A stretch of 64,000 nucleotides of DNA. It comes from Struthidea cinerea (taxonomy: Eukaryota > Chordata > Aves > Passeriformes > Corcoracidae). Positions 27,801-35,740 of this stretch are shown here, piece after piece. The position numbers and the translations under genes were made by a program. Within the stretch, counting starts at the first letter, position 1, and each line of letters opens with the position of its first letter. The stretch covers positions 656,679-720,678 of the forward strand of contig VZTI01001722.1 in NCBI GenBank assembly GCA_013397865.1. Direction: 5' to 3'. The notes below the pieces were generated by a model, which searched no databases, was not told the origin of the DNA, and saw only the letters and a list, made by a program, of their open reading frames with translations.

Positions 27801-30083
27801 CCAAAGAGGAATATGCTAAACAACTGATGAAACAATTTGATTTTGAAAATCAATTGACACTTGGAGCCAGCTCAGACTGTGGAATTTACCAAACTGGAAG
27901 CATCGTGGCAGTATACACTATTCAAGGAGAGCTGACTAAGCAAAGACAAAGGGAAGTTGAGGGGGGGAAACGAATTATCCAAGTGAAAATGATACAAAGG
28001 TTCCAGCTCTGGCAGATCAAAAGCAAGAATGCATTTTTAAACAGCAATTTGCAAAAAGCAAGTAAAAACTAATATTAAATCCTTCTTAGAGCTCTTGAAG
28101 CTGACTTCTCTTCAATCAGAGAACCTGCAAAGACAAAGGCTGAGAGATATGATACAGAGACCTTGTCCTCCAAAGACAGCTAAAGGAATTCTTTCCATCA
28201 GTGATCACAATGAGGGGAAGGGGAGCACTTCTGCATGTTTGTACATGTGTGCATATAAAACACTGAGGCATCTGAATCTGACAGTGTAGAGGTTACAGAA
28301 GACTTCTGACAGGCTGAGCAGAAAGTCACCATGATGACATAGGAGATTATGCAAGCATTTCAAAGAAACTCAAGGATCAGATACTCAAATTACCTCTAGA
28401 ATTGCATAATCTCTTCCATGGAACTCCTTTGTATCTTGAGCACTACACAAAGTTGACACCAATTTTTAAATAACATATCCGGTGGAATTTTAAAGAGCTA
28501 CAGGTGTGTATGTCTATACCATAGAAATTACTAAAAATCGCAGGGGTGGGGGGAAAAAAAAAATCTCGCATCTCTCCAGGTGCCCACCAATTCCATGTGG
28601 GGGCAGTACAGGGCCTATGTAAAAAAGTTCTGCCTTACAATGCTACGTGTTGTTCAGGGGAGAAGAAAAAAGTTATTTCTTAATTCTACAACCAACCTGG
28701 GATTCATGGCTTTCAAGCTCTGCTATAGAAAAGGGCCTCACTCTCAAGAAGACTTTCAAAGGCTCATATACCTATTCATTAAAAAGAAGAAAGACACAAA
28801 ACACAGTTATAATTGCCACTTTTTAAACAGAACAGCCCCAAATCATATCAGCATACATATCTGATAGTGTTTCCTATTTTATGTTAATGCCTCACTTTTT
28901 CCTTTCCTGTCAAGTTCAGACTCTAAGCTTTTATTTGCTTCTTTACCTTCTACTGTCCTTAAGTAACCCTTTTTTTGTATGTCCCCCCCCACCCCCCCTT
29001 AGCATTCATTCACAACAAAGCCAGTATTTTGATTTTAAAAGAGCACACTATCAGAGGCATAAGCTGCACTGCTTCCACCTTCTGGTCTCCCTCTGTACTG
29101 AATTCAAGCTGTGTTATTCTAACAGCTGCTGCACAGTACTGCACTTCCATTTTGTATGGAGTATATTCAATTAACACTGATTGACACATTCTTAGCCTCA
29201 AGAGACCACTTCCTTACCACCATCCAGGCACCAGACCCTCATCCTCCTCACAGTAACAACCAGACAACCGTTCTCAGTTGCTCAGGTGGCCTTTTCCATC
29301 CCCTAACCATTATACAACAGCCTCCCCACCCAGCTAAAGCAATAATAGCAGGCAGTATTTTAGAGGGATCCCAGCACTCCTTCCTTTCTCAAGGACCTTC
29401 AGTCTTTACTTTGGCAACATTTCATTCAGCAGATGGATTTACTAGAGCTCTCCACAGCCCTGTCATGACCAGCGTTAATCAGACAAAATGAAACCACCTG
29501 AGGAAAAGTCACCCAGGAGACATACCCCTCTAAAAAAGCATAGATGGGTATCTTCTGTTCAAGTACAGCAGAGCGGAAGATAAGGTTTTTTATAGATTTT
29601 TATTTCCAAGCACCTAACGAGCTTTCAACACAGATCCATATGTTTTTTAAAGCTTATTAAAAAGAACAGTCCAATCTCATTACATTCAAAGTGCAGTTAC
29701 TGAAGTCCTTTCCTTTTTTTTCTCAAAGCTTAGCACATCACATCGCATAGCATTGACCATCTATCTGCATTTGGTACTGGCTATGACCTGTGCGCAAGCA
29801 GTGAGAAATAAGCAGAAGAATCAAACGCATCTCAGGGGCAGAGGAGTACAGCAGTTTTTACCAAAGAAACACTTGTCAGAATTAAAGCTTAAAAAAAAAA
29901 AAAAAAACCACCCAGCATCACCGGAAGACAACTTGTAAAACCAATCCACACCTGCTGTTCCTCTGTATTAGGCAATACTGTTGACTCCACGGGTGAAGGT
30001 TTACCCTCTACATTTAGAAAAGAAACCGATTCCAACACATCACACACTTCTGTGGAAACCTGGTTTTTCCCCTCATTAGCCAT
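6532..30083 (-). CDS. KIF20-like kinesin-6 motor protein, complete gene (832 aa, 18 coding exons)
   Basis: Plus-end-directed kinesin of the kinesin-6 family. Known members (KIF20A/MKLP2, KIF20B, KIF23) work at the central spindle in cytokinesis, and that role is inferred here. Coding exons, 5' to 3' on minus: 30083-29952, 28771-28697, 25645-25526, 24637-24499, 24410-24226, 20942-20846, 20350-20156, 20071-19960, 18510-18439, 16445-16299, 15700-15535, 14154-13984, 13337-13198, 11733-11568, 9987-9870, 9787-9720, 8129-8010, 6807-6532. They total 2,499 nt with consistent phases and no internal stop. The motor spans about residues 50-480: P-loop GVTNAGKT 144-151, switch I NEQSSRSH 346-353, switch II DLAGSE 381-386, then KLTRLFQ. 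The kinesin-6 loop insertion lies at about 160-265. A neck and acidic linker (481-537), coiled coil (about 538-770) and basic tail follow. KIF20A is about 890 aa; the tail ends SPYSRKQVLLP, like KIF20A. Human has no known gene at this position. Confidence 0.93.
8010..8129 (-). CDS. Kinesin exon 18: residues 702-741
   Basis: A 120-nt exon, LIKSLKFKIQKLNETLLEAN to LKHTIMLK, phase 0 at both ends, between tattttcag and gtttgtc. It is strongly helical and charged, consistent with coiled coil. Confidence 0.9.
9720..9787 (-). CDS. Kinesin exon 17: residues 679-701
   Basis: A 68-nt exon, (D)LTDRAMKRANEGLQKQ to CEEKEE, between gcctgtag and gtagctct. The intron before it is only 82 bp. Phase fits on both sides. 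Confidence 0.88.
9870..9987 (-). CDS. Kinesin exon 16: residues 640-678
   Basis: A 118-nt exon after a 15-base pyrimidine tract and ctcag. It reads DRERKILQLERQLDEQ, then a low-complexity part ending ENNMEQ plus one base. Heptad-like leucines suggest the coiled coil continues. Confidence 0.9.
11568..11733 (-). CDS. Kinesin exon 15: residues 584-639, coiled coil
   Basis: A 166-nt exon after cccttcag. Its first base completes Ser584 (AG|C), then NRLEDMKDSYEEKLESK to EFLAEQEKVE. KIF20A has a comparable EEMYEEKLN stretch here. It ends in phase 0 at GAG|gtatga. Confidence 0.93.
12131..12475 (-). mobile_element. CR1 LINE 3' fragment, antisense
   Basis: Starts tcatagaatcataaaatggc and continues with gggagggaccttaaaggtca, cagggacactttctaccagg and ctccacaactcctctgggca, the familiar reverse complement of a CR1 3' end. 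It lies inside the GC-AG intron of the kinesin, in the gene's sense orientation. Confidence 0.9.
13198..13337 (-). CDS. Kinesin exon 14: residues 538-583, coiled coil; GC donor
   Basis: A 140-nt exon, DLLKAAESLKEKLVEERQ to ETEEAW, then AG of codon 584. It matches the start of the KIF20A/KIF20B stalk. The donor is TGGAG|gcaagt, a GC donor. Reading on without this splice reaches a stop at 13146. Confidence 0.92.
13984..14154 (-). CDS. Kinesin exon 13: residues 481-537, neck and acidic linker
   Basis: A 171-nt exon in phase 0. It starts VIQTILPKNFGYFPPK and continues into an acidic part, DDFPDSPETSAEEEVD, with one Ser-Pro at residues 520-521. This region is variable among kinesin-6 proteins, and its placement rests on splice sites and phase. 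Confidence 0.88.
14850..15035 (+). mobile_element. CR1 LINE internal fragment (ORF2 reverse transcriptase region)
   Basis: The stretch translates to HLNTYKSVGLDGIHPRVLKE, a decayed CR1 reverse transcriptase segment (compare the usual gpDGIHPRVL motif). No CR1 3' end follows, so a deletion or rearrangement has trimmed it. It lies in kinesin intron 12, antisense to the gene. Confidence 0.8.
15535..15700 (-). CDS. Kinesin exon 12: residues 425-480, end of motor
   Basis: A 166-nt exon reading YIPFRESKLTRLFQPFF, KGKACMIVNIN and YDETLHVMKFSAIARQ. These are the microtubule-binding helix and the last strand and helix of the motor. It ends in phase 0 at CAG|gtaaga. Confidence 0.97.
16299..16445 (-). 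CDS. Kinesin exon 11: residues 376-424, switch II
   Basis: A 147-nt exon with LSFCDLAGSERC (switch II, residues 381-386) followed by RLKEAGNINNSLHILGKCIA, all diagnostic of a kinesin motor. It ends with two bases of Lys425 before gtaagtga. Confidence 0.97.
18439..18510 (-). CDS. Kinesin exon 10: residues 352-375
   Basis: A 72-nt micro-exon between ccattccag and gtaagtga. It reads (S)HSIFSIRLLKLTDEHQPC and ends with two bases of Glu376. It completes the switch I motif NEQSSRSHS, and both junction phases fit. Confidence 0.94.
19960..20071 (-). CDS. Kinesin exon 9: residues 315-351, switch I
   Basis: A 112-nt exon reading DLKWIKVQSTEEACRLLK, then the first part of switch I, NEQSSR. The switch I serine codon 352 is split AG|T across the next intron. 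Confidence 0.96.
20156..20350 (-). CDS. Kinesin exon 8: residues 250-314
   Basis: A 195-nt exon with the conserved motor run SVWISFCEIYNEYVYDLL and RICEDQGGNCYIK. It starts after gggttagcag and ends AAAG|gtaata, one base into codon 315. The following intron is only 84 bp. Confidence 0.96.
20846..20942 (-). CDS. Kinesin exon 7: residues 218-249, loop insertion
   Basis: A 97-nt exon rich in Ser, Thr and Asp (ETESISSTITNFCDVK...). It lies in the variable kinesin-6 loop, so it was placed by splice sites (tttctcaag and gtaaag) and phase fit rather than by sequence identity. It ends with one base of codon 250. Confidence 0.8.
24093..24149. repeat. (TA)n/(CA)n microsatellite
   Basis: Alternating tatata and cacaca runs in kinesin intron 6. 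ORFs here encode only YIYIYI-type repeats and are not genes. Confidence 0.95.
24226..24410 (-). CDS. Kinesin exon 6: residues 156-217
   Basis: A 185-nt exon. Its first two bases complete Gly156. It reads TSKDLGILPRSLDVIF, the conserved stretch after the P-loop helix, then a charged LEDEQVKQEEAIK segment. The charged part belongs to the kinesin-6-specific loop insertion. It ends CTGAAAGAG|gtcagt in phase 0. Confidence 0.94.
24499..24637 (-). CDS. Kinesin exon 5: residues 110-155, P-loop
   Basis: A 139-nt exon starting VFGPDTTQSEFF. It carries the nucleotide-binding P-loop GVTNAGKT (residues 144-151; KIF20A has S in place of A) and ends TFTIQ plus one base. The intron that follows is only 88 bp. 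Confidence 0.96.
25526..25645 (-). CDS. Kinesin exon 4: residues 70-109
   Basis: A 120-nt exon, phase 0 at both ends, starting GCVTIEDAQTVIL and ending HSFTFSQ before gtaggcc. The run ERGIGHAVHSFTFSQ is nearly the KIF20A sequence at this place. Confidence 0.95.
26505..26840 (+). mobile_element. CR1 LINE 3' end, sense
   Basis: Runs from gacctcatagcagcctacaa through ggaggtttaggttggatagt, gagggtggttgggcactgga and ttggacaatgctctgaggca to cttccaacacagcttattct. This is a typical 5'-truncated CR1 copy, in kinesin intron 3, antisense to the gene. Confidence 0.95.
28697..28771 (-). CDS. Kinesin exon 3: residues 45-69, first motor strand
   Basis: A 75-nt exon between tttttaatgaatag and gttggttg. It contains LKVFLRVRPF, the first beta strand of a kinesin motor, followed by SIAELESHESQ. 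Both ends are in phase 0. It was too short to stand out as an ORF and was found by looking for the missing RVRP motif. Confidence 0.93.
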
Positions 30084-30100
30084 CGTTCTCTGCACAAGGA
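29952..30100 (-). CDS. Kinesin exon 2: start codon and residues 1-44
   Basis: The ATG is at 30083-30081 (context aacgATGG, with A at -3 and G at +4). The exon reads MANEGKNQVSTEVCDVLESV, continuing to ...NTEEQQ, and ends at cagcag|gtgtgg in phase 0. The pretranslated part is 17 nt. This is the short variable N-terminal leader before the motor. Confidence 0.85.
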
Positions 30101-30498
30101 CTTGCAAGGAAGGGGGAAAAGAAAAAAAAAAAAAGCCGATCATTTTCTCAGAGAACAGACAAAAATACATACGGCACAAAACAAAGATAGGGCCAGCTCG
30201 TATATAAACGAGCACTTCGGAAGAAGACAAGGTTATCTAGAGACGTGTGGGAGCACGACCTTTAAAAAAAACCACCTGGCAGGTTATACTAGGAAACACA
30301 CAAGGGAAAGCACGCTGACAGCCTCAGATGGGCACCGCTCTCATCCACCTGGGAGCGCCGGCCGCAGCCTGCAGCCCCCTCCCCGTTAGGCCCAACACTC
30401 GCAGGCCCCCGGGGTAAGAGCCGCCCCCGTTCCCGAGGCCGCCGTGCCGTGCCGTGTCCCGCTGCCCCTTCCCGGGAGCGCCCGGGCAGCGCCGCTAC

Positions 30499-30545
30499 CT
30501 TGGCGCGCGCGGGAAGCCGCGAGCCGGGCCCGCGCAAGGGGGCGT
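30499..30545 (-). other. Kinesin exon 1 (non-coding 5' UTR), approximate 5' end
   Basis: On the minus strand the sequence cgcgcgccaag|gtagcggc gives a good donor with the last exon base at 30499. The next exon starts after a strong pyrimidine tract and gcaag at 30101-30105, so an untranslated first exon is needed. The transcription start is not visible; I place it just downstream of the two CCAAT boxes. Confidence 0.5.
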
Positions 30546-30554
30546 TTTGGGGAG

Positions 30555-30613
30555 GGAGGCGGGCGCTGATTGGCTGAACGCGGGGGGAGGCGGGCGCTGA
30601 TTGGCTGAACGCG
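30555..30613 (-). promoter_or_regulatory. Tandem CCAAT-box promoter element of the kinesin gene
   Basis: Two identical 28-bp copies of ggaggcgggcgctgattggc followed by tgaacgcg lie at 30555-30582 and 30586-30613, offset 31 bp. Each holds ATTGG (30569-30573 and 30600-30604), which is CCAAT on the kinesin strand. Paired CCAAT boxes spaced about 31-33 bp bind NF-Y in many G2/M genes, including KIF20A-type genes. A TTGGCGCG sequence at 30500-30507 resembles an E2F site. Confidence 0.65.
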
Positions 30614-30620
30614 AGGGAGC

Positions 30621-30808
30621 NNNNNNNNNNNNNNNNNNNNNNNNNNNNNNNNNNNNNNNNNNNNNNNNNNNNNNNNNNNNNNNNNNNNNNNNNNNNNNNN
30701 NNNNNNNNNNNNNNNNNNNNNNNNNNNNNNNNNNNNNNNNNNNNNNNNNNNNNNNNNNNNNNNNNNNNNNNNNNNNNNNNNNNNNNNNNNNNNNNNNNNN
30801 NNNNNNNN
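30621..30808. other. Assembly gap (188 N)
   Basis: A run of N inside the CpG-rich promoter region. Sequence on both sides is very GC-rich, with G-runs, which probably caused the gap. Its true length is unknown. Confidence 0.99.
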
Positions 30809-30880
30809 CGCGCCGGAGGAGGGGGGGGGGAGGATGGGCGGGGGAGACGCGGGTACCTAAATGTTTCCATCCGAACGAGT

Positions 30881-30909
30881 TATATAAAGTTAGAGTGGGT
30901 GTTACGTAA
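30881..30909 (+). promoter_or_regulatory. Possible divergent promoter: TATA box plus TTACGTAA
   Basis: On + , tatataaag lies at 30881-30889 and the palindrome ttacgtaa at 30902-30909, in the CpG-rich flank opposite the kinesin promoter. TTACGTAA is the consensus for PAR-bZIP/E4BP4 factors. No gene downstream on + is recognised, so this may be chance or the start of a non-coding divergent transcript. Confidence 0.25.
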
Positions 30910-32768
30910 GCGTTCCGACACTGCCGCGGTGTCGTCGTGAACAAAGTAGAAGAAGCAATCGCAAAATGTGCGGGTCACGCGAAAGCCAGAAGTGGGCAGG
31001 GCAGGGACCGTGTGCTGCGGGGAAGGCGGGATGAGCCCCGCCGCGGGACGGGACCCGCTCCCTGCTGGAGGAACTCCGCGGCAGCCCGCGGTCCAGCGCC
31101 TTCCACAAGCAAAGGATCGACCTACCCGGTAACACACAGAAAGCCCTCCTGTGTGAGTCGGCCTGTTCGCACAGTAGGCAGGCAGCAGTATTTCTGCACA
31201 GTACGGGGGGACCCAGACACAAAGCTATAGTTGCACTTGTGTTTAAGGGAAAGTTGGAGACAAGTAAAAAGATGTCAAGGGAAATTGGTCTTCTAAGTGC
31301 CACAGCTGAAACAACATCGATGGGACTTTAGGTCATTTAGGTGTGTGTAAGAGGCACCCTGTAGGTCAGAGGTACAGCCAGCCAGCTGTAAGCTGATACA
31401 AAATTGTTCCACAGCAACAGGTTTTGACCAAGAGGGAAAACCAGAGGCAGAAATGGTGTCAAAGCCAGCCAGCCCAGACTAGATCCAAGTGCTTTCAGTC
31501 ACAGGGCTACTCCGTTAATCAGAAGCAAGACTACTTGAGTAATAGTAACCAATCATACACAAAGGTCAGTGAGTGCAACAGATCTCATCTGCTATTTGTT
31601 TGCCCATTTATCCCTGTAAAGAGCAACCCATATATTACAAACAATTTTAAAACGACATCTAGAAGTATTTGTCAAGCAGCTTGTATTTGTGGCCTATTAC
31701 CAGAAACAGACTTTTAGGAAGACAGAGGTGTTTTGTTTTGGAGGGTGTTTTCCCCTCTGCTCACATAGTTGTTTCTCAAGGAAGTAGGCTTGACACATCT
31801 GTTGACATTAACTCACCTCCCTTCTACCAAGGCTCTCAAGCTTACTAACTAGAAGGTCAGAATCCTTTTAAGGCCTTAAATTTAAGGAAATTGAAGGCCT
31901 CTTGTCTCTCTTGAGTAAGAAAGCTCAAGCTTTGGTCAGTTTCAGGTCTTAGCAAACATAAACAGGACCTGAAGCTGCTTGCAGAGGACCATCACTGCTT
32001 GTTTTAATTAGAATCTAAGTTCCCTCCTATGCTTGAAGCAGAAGCAGCAATTCGATCTTAAATGGATTAAACAAAATTGTTTTCTTTAACTCTCAGCTTT
32101 GTTTTGGTGGTTTAAGAATTAATCCTAGTTCCTTTGCTTGAGAGACTTAAAAGCAGCAATGAAAATGGCTGTTTTGTTGTTTTACATATGAAGCTTGCTC
32201 TTAGCATTAATAGTACCTATGGAAACCTAAACTGAAAAGACAACTCAGTAGTTTCCACAGTTCAGTTTTGTGACACTACATGCAAGTCAAAATAAACTTG
32301 TTAAATTCAATGTGTTCACCACAAATTATGAAGTTTTATAACTAGCACCCCAAGGATCCTTTGACTGTGACACACATGGAAAAAAAAAAAAGCCAAATAA
32401 GCTAAGTCAGTGTTGCACAGCAAGAACCAAGAACTGAAAGCTTGGTAATTTTACCTAAACATCAATTTTAATGCAGGTACTTGTCTGTCAATAGACTATG
32501 ATTTCTGCCAAAGTTAAACACCTAAATTATTAAAAATGTATTTTTCATAAAGTGCTGCACAACCATACAGTTGCCAGCCTCCAATGAAACCACGATGCCC
32601 ACGTTTAATTTTGCTGGCATTTACAGATGGCATATTCTTCCTTAAATATATGATCCTCTCACACAGCATTCTGATTGTGGTTTCTCTTGTCCTTCACAAA
32701 CGTCACCACAGAGCTACCTCTTGGCACGCACAAGAAAAGAAACAAGTGATGAAAATTTGTAAATTAAC
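30910..32768. other. Spacer between kinesin promoter and RPS20 3' end
   Basis: CpG-rich up to about 31130, then AT-rich unique sequence. No exon, RNA gene or CR1 copy recognised. Confidence 0.55.
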
Positions 32769-32774
32769 TTTATT
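32769..32774 (-). terminator. RPS20: Polyadenylation signal AATAAA of RPS20
   Basis: On minus, attaaataaagtt begins 17 nt after the RPS20 stop. A very short 3' UTR is normal for ribosomal protein genes. Confidence 0.85.
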
Positions 32775-32790
32775 TAATGATGACCATCAT

Positions 32791-32973
32791 TTAGGCATCG
32801 GCAATAGTAACTTCGACTTCTACGCCTGGTTCGATGCTGATGGAAGTGATCTGCTTCACGATCTCAGAAGGGCTGTGCAAGTCAATGAGCCGCTTATGGA
32901 TACGCATTTGGAAGCGATCCCAGGTCTTGGAACCCTCACCACAAGGCGTCTTCCTGGTAGTGATCCGCAGGGT
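32791..32973 (-). CDS. RPS20: RPS20 exon 4: codons 60-119 and stop
   Basis: Starts TLRITTRKTPCGEGSKTW after gacttttcag and ends EVTIADA, stop at 32793-32791. Phase 0 acceptor. Confidence 0.98.
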   Translation of the reverse strand, partial: TLRITTRKTPCGEGSKTWDRFQMRIHKRLIDLHSPSEIVKQITSISIEPGVEVEVTIADA

Positions 32974-35613
32974 CTGAAAAGTCAAACACGAGCTATTTAG
33001 CTGATGGACTGAGAGGAGTAATCTACAATCATATAAAAACATGATCACCTAAAAATACTGTATGGTATCTATGCCATTAGAAAGTTATCTATTAAGTTAT
33101 AGTCTACTGATGTTAACATTCCTTCCCTACATATTTAATTTCATTAAAAAAAGGAGTTCATTATTAAAATAAACTGAACAGAAAAGCCCCTTCCACATTC
33201 AACATGTTTTGCACCTAGTTACCTTAGGTGTCAAAGCAGCTTGTGAAATCATCTTTTTACACTGGGTTACCCTCAGTTTAGTAGTACTGCTTTTCATCTC
33301 ACCTTTTGTTCTTTAAAAGAAGGTATTTTAAGCACACAGTTGCAGAAAGAAAACCAACTTTTCAGACAGGAAAACAGTGTCAAGTACCTTGGTGGGCATG
33401 CGAACAGGTCCCTTCACCTTCAGGTTTTTTTCCTTAGCACCTCTGATCAAGTCAGCACAGACTGAAAAAAAACATGCAGTAGCTCAGGTTTGTGACTATT
33501 TTACTTGCTTGATTTCTTAGGCAAATATTTCAAGCAAGATGTTGGCTCAGAATAGCGTATGAGTGATCACTGCCATTCATTTTAAGCATTATCCTCATAG
33601 CCAACGACGTACAACTGGAAGTGTTGTGACATGATGAGCAAAATTATGTTGCAACAGTAAACAAAAGCCACTGCTACAACTCTATTTAAACTCTGTTTAA
33701 GCTGTTATCTGCCTGAAGAGCCTGCAAACAGTATTTTTTTGAAGTTTGCATTATACGATTAAACAGTGGCAAAGCTAGTTCCTAAACAAGATTAAATAAT
33801 TCTTTAAAGAGTGTTATACTAAATTCTTCGTAACACAAGTGACAAAATATTGAGAAACCAGTGTCTTTCAGTTCTTATACATTCCAAGTGTGATATCTAT
33901 TTCAAAATTCCCCACAAGAACTAAAGGGAAGAAGCTGTGCTCTCTTACATTAGTCATTATGATGACTAATTCATTCGGCATAATGAAAACCCCCGAAAGA
34001 CCAGCTTTCATTAAAAATTAAATCCAAATTTACCTTTCTGTGTATGAAGCACTTTTGGTTGACTTTGCCAGCCAAGGCACATACGAACAGGCAAACAGTA
34101 ACATCTTTAATTACAACTGGTTTCAATACACTGTATTTTGCAATGCATTACATGGCACCTATTACTCATTACCTGACAAGCTACCTAAGTAAACAGAAAA
34201 GTCCTACTCACCCTTCTCCAGTGATTTTACATTGCGACTTGTCAAAGTTATTCTAATGCGATGAATCGCCACCTCTTGTTCCACAGGTGCTTTGCCAGTA
34301 TCTTTAAATGCCTAAAATGTTGAAGTTACAAATATCAGACACTACAGTGAACACCAACCGGGACAACCCACAGCCTCTTAAAAACAGACTTCTAGAGTGT
34401 AAAAAACAATTTCGCTATGGGACTGTATTACACTATACTGACTAGAAGAGATATCTGAAGGGCATGGTGGCATGGAAGAAATAATGGGAAGCGAATGAAA
34501 GGGCAAAGTCTACACTCTAAGGAAAAGCAATTTTTTACTGTCTAACTGCATCTCAGGGTGGGAAGCTGCAAGCACCCCTTCCCTGCTATGCCTATATACA
34601 GCTGGCACAAACACTCCTTTTTCTCAAAAAAAAAAAAAATACACGTCAGTCTTCATGTATCTTGCAACTTTACCTCACCACAAATTATGTACCTAAGACT
34701 TGATCAACAAAACTGCAACAACTCACACCATGAGAACAAAAAGGGGCACCTGGCCAGAAAGACCAACTCAGGAAACTGATCTGAAGAGCTTAAACGATTA
34801 AACACTTGCAAATAATGGGGCATTAACGTGGGCTAAATGAGCTGATGAAATAGGAGTAAAAATACGGAAAAGGGAAGGTCTTAAGAAAAGAGGGATGAAA
34901 TACACATACGTAGGCCTCTATAAAAATATAAGCGGGGGGGCTGCTCAGAGGACGGAGCCAGGCCTATCTTGGTGGTGCCAACCAGCAAGACAGGAGACAA
35001 CGGGCAGAAACTGATGCACAGAAGTTCCACCTGAACATAAAGAACTTCTTTACTGTGCGGGTGACTGAGCAGTAGAACAGATTGCCCAGAGAGGTTGTGT
35101 GTGGCGTCTCCCTCACTGGTGATATTCAAGAGTCTGGACGCAATGCTGTGCCATGTGCTCTAGGATGACCCATTATGATCCCTTCCAATTTAACCTATTC
35201 TGTGATTCTGTGAAACATGGGATGTCACACATTGACGATGAGGTGCTCCCTGCCGCATTAACTGATCACATCCCCTTAACAAGGGCCGCCGGTAAGGGCA
35301 CAGACACGAGGCCGGACCAGCACCGCTCACGCCGGGCTGCGGCCGCCTCCCCTCCACCTGCGGTTCTCCGCGGTGCCGCTCCCGAAGGGAAAGGCACTGC
35401 CGGGCCCACAGGCCGCCCTCCCTGCCCGCCGGCTCGGGGTGAGCTCCGGAAGCCGCCCCAGCAGCCAGGGGCCCTCCGCGCACCCCCGGGAAGCGCAGCG
35501 CTTTCCTGGCGCCGAGGGCCTGCACCGCCCGGGCGGGCACGGCGGCCACGCGGCGGGGCCGGCGCGGCAGCCCCGCTCCCTCCCCCGTCCCCAGCGCTCC
35601 CCCGCCTCACCAT
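32791..35613 (-). CDS. RPS20: 40S ribosomal protein S20 (uS10), complete gene, 119 aa
   Basis: Component of the small ribosomal subunit head (uS10 family). Exons on minus: 35613-35611 (ATG only), 34311-34212, 33461-33388, 32973-32791. The coding sum is 360 nt, 119 codons plus stop. The protein starts MAFKDTGKAPVEQEVAIHRI and ends VEVEVTIADA; it is almost identical to human RPS20. The signature stretch [20 protein letters not shown] spans the second intron in correct phase. Exon 1 carrying only the initiator ATG matches the mammalian gene. Promoter and terminator agree with a strong housekeeping gene. Introns are canonical GT-AG, and intron 1 has gained a CR1 copy. Confidence 0.98.
33388..33461 (-). 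CDS. RPS20: RPS20 exon 3: codons 35-59
   Basis: A 74-nt exon, (V)CADLIRGAKEKNLKVKGPVR to MPTK, between ttttttttcag and gtacttga. Confidence 0.97.
34212..34311 (-). CDS. RPS20: RPS20 exon 2: codons 2-34
   Basis: A 100-nt exon, AFKDTGKAPVEQEVAIHRIR to NVKSLEK plus one base, between acattttag and gtgagtag. Confidence 0.97.
34939..35215 (+). mobile_element. CR1 LINE 3' end inside RPS20 intron 1
   Basis: From cagaggacggagccaggcct through gttccacctgaacataaaga and acagattgcccagagaggtt to tcccttccaatttaacctat and tctgtgattctgtga. It is antisense to RPS20, about 500 bp from the RPS20 start. Confidence 0.93.
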
Positions 35614-35711
35614 GGCGGCAGCGGAGCCTTCCTGACCGACTTATTCCCGGGCGCGGGCGGCGCGGGGCCCAGCGAACAGCGGTGAGCCAGGAGGCGGCGG
35701 CGCGGGAGAGG
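35611..35711 (-). other. RPS20: RPS20 exon 1: 5' UTR and ATG
   Basis: The ATG at 35613-35611 is followed directly by the donor gtgagg. Upstream on minus lies about 98 nt of GC-rich leader reaching a CCTCTCCC pyrimidine tract, the presumed TOP start. The exact start base is inferred. Confidence 0.8.
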
Positions 35712-35740
35712 CGGGCGCGGCGGCGGCCGGCGCTTATATA
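35704..35740 (-). promoter_or_regulatory. RPS20: RPS20 core promoter: TATA box and TOP-like start
   Basis: On minus, tatataa at 35740-35734 is followed after about 23 bases by cctctccc at 35711-35704. That spacing fits TATA-directed initiation at a C followed by pyrimidines, the 5' TOP motif through which mTOR regulates translation of ribosomal protein mRNAs. Confidence 0.75.

Noticed and set aside
27791..28072. 93-codon + strand ORF in kinesin intron 3 (MSHSKEEYAKQL...)
   Set aside because: Looks protein-like at first, but no family is recognised, no splice or promoter context supports it, and it is antisense within an intron.
5905..30545. That the kinesin is a decayed pseudogene
   Set aside because: All 18 coding exons keep frame, phase and catalytic motifs without a stop or frameshift.
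30289..30944. Long ORFs across the N gap
   Set aside because: They exist only because N codons do not read as stops and the flanks are GC-rich.
30853..30960. Pol III type 3 promoter (PSE plus TATA) for a small RNA
   Set aside because: The sequence upstream of the TATA box is not at the right distance for a PSE, and no T-run terminator follows.
33462..34211. Possible box C/D snoRNA (as hosted by mammalian RPS20) in RPS20 introns
   Set aside because: I searched the minus strand for a TGATGA and a CTGA box at suitable distance in the RPS20 introns and found no convincing pair; a covariance-model search would be needed.
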